Below are positions 1-6,581 of a DNA stretch of 14,602 bases, piece after piece. The stretch is taken from contig VBCJ01000267.1 of the NCBI GenBank assembly GCA_005884335.1, positions 1-14,602 of the forward strand. The letters are read 5' to 3'. Below the pieces are notes generated by a model. The model worked only from the letters and a program-made list of their open reading frames with translations, had not been told where the DNA came from and did no database searches. Both the position numbers and the translations under genes were made by a program. Position 1 is the stretch's first letter, and every line of letters starts with the position of its first letter. The DNA comes from Betaproteobacteria bacterium (lineage in GTDB: Bacteria; Pseudomonadota; Gammaproteobacteria; Burkholderiales; SG8-39).

Positions 1-147
1 GAAAATGCCGTAGCGGGTGGCGGTCGCGAGCTGAGCCGCCAGCGCCACGGCGGCAATGTAGAAGACCCACGCAGGGCCGGAAGTCCAGCGGCCCGAGCGG
101 CGGTCTCTCGGCCCGGATGGCGGCGCGATGTCCAAAGGGGCGGGCAT
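1..147 (-). CDS. N-terminal part of a membrane protein, possibly a GT39-type glycosyltransferase (runs off the window)
   Basis: Reading leftward from the ATG at 147, 49 codons stay open to the window edge. The protein starts with a Pro/Arg-rich cytoplasmic-looking stretch (MPAPLDIAPPSGPRDRR). A hydrophobic segment follows at about residues 28-43 (AWVFYIAAVALAAQLA), and the visible part ends in TRYGIF. Many GT39-like (dolichyl-phosphate-mannose-dependent) glycosyltransferases begin with one transmembrane helix followed by a 'YGYFRDELYY'-like motif, and this tail would fit that, but the diagnostic residues lie outside the window. The gene is divergent from the amidase, with 112 bp between the start codons. 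The coding call is fairly safe because of the membrane helix; the family is a guess. Confidence 0.5.
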   Translation of the reverse strand, partial: MPAPLDIAPPSGPRDRRSGRWTSGPAWVFYIAAVALAAQLATATRYGIF

Positions 148-259
148 CTGGAAAGAACGCGAATTCTATCACGGCCGGAAACTGTAGAATGCCTCCTGGC
201 GACCGCTGCGCAAATGGCGCTAGATTGGACGCTGCTCGCGGAGAGCGAGAGGGGGAGCC

Positions 260-1702
260 ATGCCGAGACTGACCGAAATCGGTTCGAGGGACGCAACTGC
301 GCAGGCGGAGCTTGTGCGCAGAAAGGAAGTCGAGCCTGCGGAGCTCGTGGAAGCGGCCATCGAGCGCATCGAGCGGGTGAATCCGCAATTGAACGCGGTG
401 GTCACGCCCATGTTCGACGAAGCCCGGAGGGCGGCGCGCGAGCCCATCCCGGATGGACCGTTTCGCGGCGTCCCGTTTCTTTTGAAGGACCTTTTGGCGG
501 CGTATGCCGGCGTGCCGATGAGTTGGGGCAGCCGGCTGCTTCGGTCTTACGTTCCCATGAGGGACAGCGAACTCGTCCGCCGCTACAAGCGGGCCGGGCT
601 GATCGTCCTCGGCAAAACCAACACGCCGGAGTTCGGCATTCTTCCCACCACCGAGCCGCGTCTGTTCGGAGCGACGCGAAACCCCTGGAATAAGGAGCGT
701 ATCACGGGCGGCTCGAGTGGCGGATCGGCGGCTGCCGTGGCCGCGGGCATGGTCCCGGCCGCCCACGGAAACGACGGAGGCGGCTCGATTCGCATCCCGG
801 CTTCCTGTTGCGGCATATTTGGTCTCAAGCCGACGCGCGCGCGGAACCCGCTGGGGCCCGATATCGGCGATATCATGGGGGGCCTGGTGGCCGAACACGC
901 TCTGACACGTTCCGTGCGCGACAGCGCCGCTCTGCTCGATGCGACGGCCGGCCCCGACCTCGGCGACCCTTACTGGGCGCCTCCGCCCGCGCGCCCATTC
1001 GCTGAGGAAGTCGGCCGCGACCCGGGGCGGCTTCGCATTGCGTTCACCGCCAAAGCCCCAACGGGAGCGGCGATCGATCTCGAATGCGTGAAGGCGGTCA
1101 GAGAGGCCGCAAACCTTTGCGCCGAACTTGGCCACGAGGTGGAGGAAGACTTTCCAAAAATAGACGGCGAGCGATTCAGCAAGAGTTTCATTGACATCTG
1201 GGCTTCCGGCAACGCTTCGATGCTCGAGGTGGTCGCGAAGCTCGGCGTGAAACTCGATACCGACGCCATCGAGCCCCTGAGCTGGGCGCTTTACGAAAAG
1301 GGGAAAAAGGTTTCAGGGGCGGATTATCTTGTGGCGCAAGGAGTCCTCCAGTCCATGGCGCGGGACGCCGCGCGGTTCATGCAGAAATTCGATCTGCTGC
1401 TGACGCCCACGCTTGCCGAGCCACCGTTGCCGCTTGGGTGGTTCGAGCAGCCGCCCGAAAACCCGCTCCAAGCCTTGGACCGGGCCGCAGCTTTCGTTCC
1501 TTTCACGCCCATTGCTAATGCCACCGGCCAGCCTGCGATGTCCGTGCCGCTTCATTGGACCTCCGACGGCCTGCCTGTTGGGACACACTTCATCGCGCGC
1601 TTTGGCGACGAGGCGACGCTTTTCCGCCTGGCGGCGCAACTCGAGGCCGTCCGCCCGTGGCGCGACCGCTGGCCGCCGACCGTCTCGAAGGGTGACTGTT
1701 AA
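260..1702 (+). CDS. Amidase-signature family hydrolase
   Basis: A 480-residue amidase-signature (AS) enzyme that hydrolyses a carboxamide bond; the substrate is unknown. The Ser-cisSer-Lys triad can be read: Lys76 in FLLKD, the cis-Ser in GGSSGGS (Ser152), and the nucleophile Ser176 in DGGGSIRIP. The following SCCGIFGLKPTRAR stretch is typical of the stand-alone AS enzymes related to 6-aminohexanoate-cyclic-dimer hydrolase (NylA) and to GatA. No gatB or gatC lies nearby, so a role in tRNA amidation is unlikely. Length is normal for the family. The ATG at 260 is preceded by a purine-rich ribosome site (gagggggagcc), and the N-terminal helix RKEVEPAELVEAAIERIE fits family starts. No signal peptide is seen, so it is probably cytoplasmic. 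The stop codon lies only 11 bp from the left inverted repeat of the transposon-like segment. Confidence 0.93.
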   Translation: MPRLTEIGSRDATAQAELVRRKEVEPAELVEAAIERIERVNPQLNAVVTPMFDEARRAAREPIPDGPFRGVPFLLKDLLAAYAGVPMSWGSRLLRSYVPMRDSELVRRYKRAGLIVLGKTNTPEFGILPTTEPRLFGATRNPWNKERITGGSSGGSAAAVAAGMVPAAHGNDGGGSIRIPASCCGIFGLKPTRARNPLGPDIGDIMGGLVAEHALTRSVRDSAALLDATAGPDLGDPYWAPPPARPFAEEVGRDPGRLRIAFTAKAPTGAAIDLECVKAVREAANLCAELGHEVEEDFPKIDGERFSKSFIDIWASGNASMLEVVAKLGVKLDTDAIEPLSWALYEKGKKVSGADYLVAQGVLQSMARDAARFMQKFDLLLTPTLAEPPLPLGWFEQPPENPLQALDRAAAFVPFTPIANATGQPAMSVPLHWTSDGLPVGTHFIARFGDEATLFRLAAQLEAVRPWRDRWPPTVSKGDC

Positions 1703-1713
1703 GCTTGGCGACG

Positions 1714-1734
1714 CTAGAAGTCATCTCATAAATG
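1714..1734 (+). repeat. Left terminal inverted repeat (with CTAG)
   Basis: It is a perfect reverse complement of 6155-6175. The similarity continues inward in weaker form: 1735-1757 matches the reverse complement of 6132-6154 at 16 of 23 positions by hand alignment. On the right side that inner stretch codes for the transposase C-terminus (ARILLR). The left end may therefore be the leftover 3' end of a second, inverted copy of the same kind of IS, or simply a longer imperfect terminal repeat. Confidence 0.8.
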
Positions 1735-1864
1735 TCAGCGGCAGATTCGGGCTCAGGCAGGTCACGGCTGGAGCGGATCCATTTGCATGGTTGGTACGAT
1801 AATGGTGGATGTCGTCAGACTCTGTCGGCGACGTCAGCCGTCACCCGATTCAACGCGGCCCGCC

Positions 1865-2115
1865 GCGCTCGATAGTCGGGAAGTGGCAAGCCGCTCTGGA
1901 CGTTCACCACGCGCGCCCGCGTCGACTCGTCGCCGGCGATCGCCGGCGGCCGCGTATTCGTCGGCTCCAACGACGGCCGCGTCTACGGGCTCGATTTCGC
2001 CAGCGGCAAGAAAGTCTGGAATACGAAGCCGCCTCGCCCGTGACGTCCTCCCCGGCCGTCGCCAAGGGCAAGGTCGTCGTCGCCACGGCCGACGGCCAGG
2101 TCATCTGCTTCGGAT
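1865..2115 (+). pseudogene. Remnant of a PQQ-like (quinoprotein/BamB-type) beta-propeller protein, C-terminal blades
   Basis: Two propeller blades can be read once frames are joined. The frame starting at 1879 reads GSGKPLWTF, then SSPAIAGGRVFVGSNDGRVYG and LDFASGKKVW, and then hits a stop. The next frame continues with EYEAASPVTSSPAVAKGK and VVVATADGQVICFG. One missing G near 2023 would restore GKKVWEYEA. A further frame break lies near 1875, where ALDS precedes GSGKPLW. 'SSPAV..G.V..GS.DG.VY.LD..TG...W' is the classical PQQ-like repeat. Upstream of 1865 nothing can be assigned, so the gene is N-terminally lost, probably at the element boundary. The end runs into the padR promoter. It is non-functional as written; sequencing errors are an alternative for the single-base breaks. 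Confidence 0.72.
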
Positions 2116-2133
2116 CACGCCAAACGCCAACAG

Positions 2134-2162
2134 TTGACAGCGTCTCCCAAAGGGAGTACAGT
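2134..2162 (+). promoter_or_regulatory. Promoter of padR-ADOP with a palindrome in the spacer
   Basis: The -35 TTGACA (2134-2139) matches the consensus exactly. It is followed by a 17-bp spacer and the -10 TACAGT (2157-2162). The spacer ends in a perfect dyad, CTCCC-AAA-GGGAG (2144-2156), placed between the two boxes, where a bound repressor would block polymerase. PadR repressors commonly control their own operon, so this dyad is a candidate operator. The predicted transcript starts about 30 bases before the padR ATG. Confidence 0.72.
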
Positions 2163-2199
2163 TCCCACTTCCATAGTTCGTCTATGCAAAGAGAAGCTG

Positions 2200-2544
2200 A
2201 TGAAAGAAGCTAAGACGAAGAGCAAGAACGAGCTGCTTCCGGGCACGCTCGAGATGTTAATTCTGAAGACGCTGTCGATCGAGTCGATGCACGGCTACGG
2301 CATCGCGCAGCACATCCGGATGCTGTCGGCGGACGTGCTGACGATCGAAGAGGGATCGCTGTATCCGGCGCTGCAGCGGATGCTCGTCAAGGGACGGGTG
2401 TTGGCCGAGTGGAGGATTTCGGCGAACAACCGGCGAGCGCGCTTCTACACGCTTACGACTGCCGGGAAGAAGCAGCTCGGCGTCGAGGAATCGCGATCCT
2501 CCCAGATGTTCGGCGCGATCATGCGCGTGATGAAGACGACGTAA
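2200..2544 (+). CDS. PadR-family transcriptional regulator
   Basis: The protein has 114 residues, the usual size of short PadR proteins found beside acidobacterial permeases. The winged-helix domain covers about residues 10-90: LLPGTLEMLILKTLSIE, then MHGYGIAQHIRMLS, the recognition-helix and wing region EEGSLYPALQRMLVKG, and NNRRARFYTLTTAGKKQL. A short C-terminal helix (SSQMFGAIMRVM) would serve in dimerisation. The ATG at 2200 is chosen over the in-frame upstream start at 2134. It has an AAAGAGAAG ribosome site and matches the family N-terminus, whereas 2134 lies inside the -35 box. The permease gene follows after 24 bp, clearly in one operon. PadR proteins usually repress their operon until a ligand, often a toxic small molecule, is bound; the ligand here is unknown. 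Confidence 0.92.
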   Translation: MKEAKTKSKNELLPGTLEMLILKTLSIESMHGYGIAQHIRMLSADVLTIEEGSLYPALQRMLVKGRVLAEWRISANNRRARFYTLTTAGKKQLGVEESRSSQMFGAIMRVMKTT

Positions 2545-2568
2545 TGTCCTGACTCTCAGGAGGGTGCC

Positions 2569-5271
2569 GTGGGTTCTGTGCTCCGACGTCTGCTGTTCTT
2601 CTTCCGGCGGGATCAGTTCGATCGGGATCTGGAAGACGAGCTGCGCTTTCACGAGGAGATGAAGGCGCACGCCCTCGCCGACGCGGATGGTATGAGCGGC
2701 GACGAGGCGCGGGCGGCCGCGCGGCGGCGGATTGGCAATCCGCTGCGGCTGCGCGAACAGTCGCGCGAACCGTGGACCTTCGCGACGGTCGAAACGCTCG
2801 CGCGGGACGTGCGTCACGCGCTGCGATTGATGCGGCGCGATCCGGCGTTCACCTTCACCGCCCTCGCCACGCTCGCGCTCGGCATCGGCCTCAACACCGC
2901 GATTTTCTCCGTCGCCTACGGCGTGCTCTGGCGTCCGCTGCCGTATCCCAATCCCGATCGCCTCGTCATCGTCTCGTCAGCGCAGCAGACCGAGACGGGC
3001 CCCAGGACGTTCTCGACCTGGGCGCCCGTGTCGTACGAGGCGCTGCGCCCGCGCGTCACCACGCTCGATCAGCTCGCGGCCTACAGCTCGATCGAGGCGC
3101 AGCTCACCGGACGCGGCGAGCCGCTGCAGGTGCACGCGCTCGACGTGAGTCCGAATTTCTTCACCACGCTGGGCGTCAATCCCGCGCGCGGCCGCGCGTT
3201 CCTCACCGGCGCCGCGGCGCCAGACGACGATCGCAGCGCGATCGTCAGCGATCGGCTGTGGCGCACGTCGCTCAAGGCCGATCCGGCGATCGTCGGACAG
3301 TCCATCACCATCGACGGCCTCCCCCGTACCGTGGTCGGCGTGCTGCCGCCGGAGTTCAGCTTCAGGCCGGTGGTCGGGGGCGGCGCGCTCGCGCTGCCGG
3401 AAACGGACATCTTTCTGCCCAATCGCTGGCCCGGCGACACCGGCAGGAGCGCGTTTCTCTTCCTGCTGGGCCGCATGAAGTCAGGCGTGACGCAGGAACG
3501 CGCGGAAGCGGAATTGACGGCGCTGGTGAACGATTCGTCGATCGTGCCCGCCGGCGCACTCGGGACCGAAGGCGCACTCGCGCCGAACGTCCGCACGCTC
3601 GCGCGCGCGGTCGGCCTGCAGGAGTACGGCACGGAGTCGGTGCGCACGCTGCTGCTGATCCTGCTCGGGGCGGTGTCGTTCGTGCTCCTGATCGCCTGCG
3701 TCAACGTCGCGAACCTGCAGATGGCGCGCCTCAGCGCGCGCCGCGGCGAACTGTCCGTACGCATGGCCCTCGGCGCGGGACGCCGGCGGATCGTACATCA
3801 GTTGCTAACGGAAGCGGTCGTGTTGTCGCTGCTGGGCGCGTCGCTCGGCGTGATGCTCGCGCGGATCGCGATCGACGTCACGCTGCCGCTCGTGCCGCAA
3901 TTCGCGCTTCCACGCCTCGGCGGTATCGTGATCGACGCGCGCGTGATGGCGTTCTGCCTCGGTTTGTCGCTGGTATCGACTCTGCTGATCGGCCTCGTGC
4001 CGGCGCTGCGCGTCAGCGGGGCCGCGTTTGGCGAAGGCCTCGCGCTGCACGCCGGCGAAGCGCGCACGACGGGCGACCGTCAGGGCGAGCGGCTGCGGAC
4101 GCTGCTGGTCGCCGCGCAGATCGCGATGACGCTCGTCCTCCTGATCGGCGCGGGCCTGCTGATTCACAGCTTCGTGCGTCTCACGTCGGTGTCGCCCGGC
4201 TTCGAATTGAGCGGGCGCGACGGCGTCGTACAGACCGTGAAGGTGACGCTGCCCCAACGCCTCTACGACGAGCCCGAGCGCATCCATGCGTTCGCGCGCG
4301 GCGTGCTCGATCGCATCCAGTACCTGCCGGGCGTGAAGTCCGCGAGCCTGATCAACTCGCCCCCGTTCGGCATGATGTTCATCCGCGACGAATTCGACAT
4401 CGAGGGTCAGCCGAAGCCGAAGCTCGATGCCGGCAGGCCGAAGATCGACGCGGGCTATTTCAAGACAATGGGGATTCCGCTGCTGGCGGGACGCGAGTTC
4501 ACTGCACGGGACACGGCGGAAGCGCCGAAAGTGGCGATCGTCAGCCAGCGCATCGTGCGCGAATACTTTCCGGGTGGTCCGGGCGAGGCGCTCGGCCGGC
4601 GCGTGCGCCTGGGCGATCGCGGCGAGTGGCTGACGGTGGTGGGCGTGGTCGCGGACATCCGTCAGAGGGGACTCGATCAGGAAGTGCAACCAATGATCTA
4701 CGTGCCGTTCCAGCAGGAGCGCGGCGACGTCGTGCGGTTCGTGTCGTTCGTCGCGCGCACGGCCACACCCGCAAGCGCGGTCGAAGGCATCCGCGCGGAA
4801 ATTCGCCGCGCCGCGCCCGATCTGGCGATCGAGAGCACGGTGACGATGGACGAAGCGGTGGCGGCGTCGGTGGCGCCGCCGCGTTTCCGGATGTTGCTGC
4901 TGGTGCTGTTCGCGATGACCGCGACGCTGATCGCGACGTGCGGCATCTACGGAGTGATGGCCTACGCGGTGACGCAGCGCCGCCGCGAGATCGGCGTGCG
5001 CATGGCGCTCGGCGCCGAACCCCGCGACGTGCTCCGCCTCGTGCTCACGCGCGCGCTCCGCATCGTCGTCGCCGGCCTGATCGTCGGCCTCGCCGGGGCC
5101 GCCGGCGTGACTCGCGTGCTGCAGACGTTCCTGTTCGGGGTGACGCCGACCGATCCGATCGCGTTCACGATCGTCACGCTGCTGCTGATGGCGGTGGGAC
5201 TGATGGCGGCATGGCTGCCCGCGCGCCGCGCGACAAGGATCGACCCGTGCGCCGCGCTGCGCGCGGAATAG
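2569..5271 (+). CDS. ADOP-type ABC transporter permease (duplicated MacB/FtsX permease)
   Basis: A 900-residue inner-membrane permease with the ADOP layout. The N-terminal soluble helix (residues about 8-60, RRDQFDRDLEDELRFHEEM) is followed by a first transmembrane helix near 95-118, a periplasmic MacB-core domain, and the first FtsX domain (about 358-480, with ANLQMARLSARRGELSVRMA). A further helix (LRTLLVAAQIAMTLVLLIGA, about 505-530) opens the second half. It leads into a second periplasmic core and a second FtsX domain (about 772-895, with YAVTQRRREIGVRMALGAEP). The GTG start at 2569 has a perfect AGGAGG five bases upstream. No ATPase gene is adjacent, which is normal for this 'orphan' group; a partner ATPase must be encoded elsewhere. 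The role is probably export or mechanotransmission as in MacB; the substrate is unknown. Confidence 0.93.
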   Translation: MGSVLRRLLFFFRRDQFDRDLEDELRFHEEMKAHALADADGMSGDEARAAARRRIGNPLRLREQSREPWTFATVETLARDVRHALRLMRRDPAFTFTALATLALGIGLNTAIFSVAYGVLWRPLPYPNPDRLVIVSSAQQTETGPRTFSTWAPVSYEALRPRVTTLDQLAAYSSIEAQLTGRGEPLQVHALDVSPNFFTTLGVNPARGRAFLTGAAAPDDDRSAIVSDRLWRTSLKADPAIVGQSITIDGLPRTVVGVLPPEFSFRPVVGGGALALPETDIFLPNRWPGDTGRSAFLFLLGRMKSGVTQERAEAELTALVNDSSIVPAGALGTEGALAPNVRTLARAVGLQEYGTESVRTLLLILLGAVSFVLLIACVNVANLQMARLSARRGELSVRMALGAGRRRIVHQLLTEAVVLSLLGASLGVMLARIAIDVTLPLVPQFALPRLGGIVIDARVMAFCLGLSLVSTLLIGLVPALRVSGAAFGEGLALHAGEARTTGDRQGERLRTLLVAAQIAMTLVLLIGAGLLIHSFVRLTSVSPGFELSGRDGVVQTVKVTLPQRLYDEPERIHAFARGVLDRIQYLPGVKSASLINSPPFGMMFIRDEFDIEGQPKPKLDAGRPKIDAGYFKTMGIPLLAGREFTARDTAEAPKVAIVSQRIVREYFPGGPGEALGRRVRLGDRGEWLTVVGVVADIRQRGLDQEVQPMIYVPFQQERGDVVRFVSFVARTATPASAVEGIRAEIRRAAPDLAIESTVTMDEAVAASVAPPRFRMLLLVLFAMTATLIATCGIYGVMAYAVTQRRREIGVRMALGAEPRDVLRLVLTRALRIVVAGLIVGLAGAAGVTRVLQTFLFGVTPTDPIAFTIVTLLLMAVGLMAAWLPARRATRIDPCAALRAE

Positions 5272-5287
5272 CCGTCAACGGAAGTGA

Positions 5288-5302
5288 CCCATCAGTGATG
5301 GG
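5288..5302. repeat. Short perfect palindrome between convergent genes
   Basis: CCCATCA-G-TGATGGG lies 16 bp after the permease stop and overlaps the end of the leftward gene tail. A one-base loop is too tight for a normal terminator hairpin, and no T-run follows on either strand. It could be a protein site or chance. Confidence 0.35.
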
Positions 5303-5429
5303 CGTGTGATTCGTCTTGCGGCACGTCGGGGTCGGCGACCCACGCCGCGATGCGTTCGCGCGTCCAGTGATGCGCGTCGTTCAAATGCACGATCAGCGCG
5401 CCCAGCGGCAGCTTCTTCTTGCTGCATTC
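5292..5429 (-). pseudogene. C-terminal tail of an unrecognised protein, cut by the transposase
   Basis: Forty-five codons and a stop are open leftward, ending DESHAHH. The middle, LGALIVHLNDAHHWTRERIA followed by AWVAD, looks like a genuine protein tail. A 'VIHLND.H.WTRE.IA.WV' ending is familiar from small uncharacterised bacterial and phage proteins, but I cannot name the family. Upstream of 5429 the frame runs into the transposase start region, so the gene has lost its N-terminus there. The abrupt change marks a junction between captured DNA and the IS. Confidence 0.5.
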
Positions 5430-5435
5430 GGGGGC

Positions 5436-6163
5436 ATGGATCTCACCGATAAGCAATGGGCCGTCCTCGAACCGATCTTTCGACCGCGACGTAGACCGGA
5501 TGGACGAGGGCGCCCCTGGACGGCGCCGCGGGCGCTCCGTGGCACGATCTGCCGCGCCGCTATCCGCCGTATCAGACCTGCCATCGTCGCTTTCAGCGGT
5601 GGCAACGATCCGGACGCCTTGAGGTCCTGCTCCAGCGACTCGCCGAAGACTTGCGAGACCGCGTCAAGATTGATCTGTCCGAAGCCTTCGTCGACGCCGC
5701 GTTCGCCGGGGCAAAAAAAGGGGGCGCTGCCGTTGGCCCTACTCGACGCGGTAAGGGAAGCAAGACCATGGCGATCTGCGACCGCCATGGTCTTCCTGTC
5801 GCCGTCCACGTGGCCAGCGCTTCACCGTATGAGCCGCACCTCGTCCCCGCCACCCTCGACGCCCGCTTCCTCGCGGACCTCCCGACGCGCCTGATCGGCG
5901 ACCGCGGCTACGACAGCGATGCCCTCGACGAACGTCTGATGACCCAGTACGGCATCGAGATGATCGCGGCACACCGGCGGGGTCGACGGTCCACGCAGGA
6001 TGGCCGTCCGCTCCGTCGCGCGCGCCGACGCTGGAAGATCGAACGGCTCTTCGCGTGGCTCCACAACTCGCGTCGTCTCGTCACGCGCTGGGAACGTCAT
6101 GTCGACAACTTCCTGGGCCTGCTGCATCTCGCCTGCGCCAGAATCCTCCTCAGGCATTTATGA
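5436..6163 (+). pseudogene. IS5-family (DDE) transposase with an internal deletion and frameshift
   Basis: The N-terminal part, MDLTDKQWAVLEPIF and then PDGRGRPWTAPR, is read from the ATG at 5436. From 5528 the protein continues in another frame with AGAPWHDLPRRYPPYQTCHR and stays open to 6163 (211 codons). In relatives, GRPW and GAPW are about 16 residues apart (a stretch ending in ILW.LRTG). Here only about 11 bases separate them, so roughly 37 bases are missing and the frame is lost. The catalytic triad is all in the second part: Asp in AFVDAAFAGAKKGG, Asp in LIGDRGYDSDAL, and Glu in RRRWKIERLFAWL. The start codon abuts the foreign gene tail at 5429, leaving no room for the element's own left repeat. 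As written it cannot make an active enzyme. Confidence 0.88.
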
Positions 6164-6175
6164 GATGACTTCTAG
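6155..6175 (-). repeat. Right terminal inverted repeat (with CTAG)
   Basis: It is a perfect reverse complement of 1714-1734. The transposase stop codon (6161-6163) falls inside the repeat, a compact arrangement common at IS 3' ends. The leftward toxin-antitoxin ORF ends 11 bases outside it. Confidence 0.85.
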
Positions 6176-6185
6176 CCCCCACCGA

Positions 6186-6581
6186 TCAATGGCTCACTGC
6201 GGTTGAAGCTGTCCGGCTTGCTCGGAGCGCGAAAGCCCGCCTCCTGGAACGCGAGACGGCGCGCGCGGACCGGATTTCTAATCGCACGCCTTCTCGGTGC
6301 TGTAAATAGGCCACGATTCCAAACAGATGGCTAGCTGTCGGATTCCCATTTGGACCGAGCATCTGGTGAAGGGTCTTTACGTGAATTTTGGTATGGGCGG
6401 CCAGTTTGGGAAAGCCGACAGTGGCGTTGACGTAATCACGCAACAGTTCTTTGCCGAGTGCGACCTCGCCAGAGAGAAGGCTTTCGATGGCCTCGCTCAG
6501 AAGCCCCCGTCGAAAGGCCGGGTCGCATTTCACTCGCGCTTGAACCGTTTCTCTAAAATCTCTGGTCAAAGCCATTTTCAT
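6186..6581 (-). CDS. HigA-like antitoxin, probable internal start
   Basis: From the ATG at 6581 (reading leftward) 131 codons remain in the same frame as the toxin. The site just before it, GAGGAAAGGGGGA, is a strong purine-rich ribosome site, so separate antitoxin synthesis is plausible. The protein has MALTRDFRETVQARV, then LLRDYVNATVGFPKLAAHT, then LGPNGNPTASHLFGIVAYLQ and HREGVRLEI. This is the pattern of the helix-turn-helix 'addiction module antidote' proteins (TIGR02684-like), which bind the toxin and their own promoter. Relatives end shortly after the 'LE.RSAR' position. Here about 25 extra Arg/Ser/Ala-rich residues follow to the stop at 6186, possibly read-through after a small indel. 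Confidence 0.78.
   Translation of the reverse strand: MKMALTRDFRETVQARVKCDPAFRRGLLSEAIESLLSGEVALGKELLRDYVNATVGFPKLAAHTKIHVKTLHQMLGPNGNPTASHLFGIVAYLQHREGVRLEIRSARAVSRSRRRAFALRASRTASTAVSH

Larger units (their letters stand above)
1714..6175. mobile_element. Inverted-repeat-bounded unit carrying padR-ADOP and an IS5-type transposase remnant
   Basis: Positions 1714-1734 and 6155-6175 are perfect reverse complements (21 bp; a 22nd base, 1713/6176, also matches). The outermost four bases on both sides are CTAG. IS5-family elements of the IS427 type use a YTAR target that is duplicated on insertion, so CTAG fits a target duplication, with 17-bp terminal repeats at 1718-1734 and 6155-6171. The right repeat contains the stop codon of the transposase and is clearly that element's end. 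Inside lie a propeller-gene remnant, PadR, the permease, a leftward gene tail and the broken transposase. Two histories fit: one long element that captured host DNA, or two oppositely oriented IS copies of which the left one is almost entirely lost. An assembly join across two IS ends cannot be excluded. Confidence 0.6.

Noticed and set aside
3805..4689. A 294-codon leftward frame inside the permease gene
   Set aside because: Low-complexity His/Arg/Ala-rich antisense shadow with no recognisable motif and no ribosome site.
2772..5309. An 845-codon open frame overlapping the permease
   Set aside because: Extremely Arg/Ala/Asp-rich with no domain pattern; a second open frame is expected in this GC-rich sequence, and the permease frame matches a known family throughout.
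5316..5894. A 192-codon frame covering the transposase start
   Set aside because: Only the part from 5436 to about 5528 is transposase; before it the frame is antisense to the leftward gene tail, and after it the true frame is another one.
5436..6163. Programmed frameshifting between two transposase ORFs, as in some IS5 relatives
   Set aside because: The two parts do not overlap in homology; about a dozen residues are missing at the junction, so a deletion explains it better.
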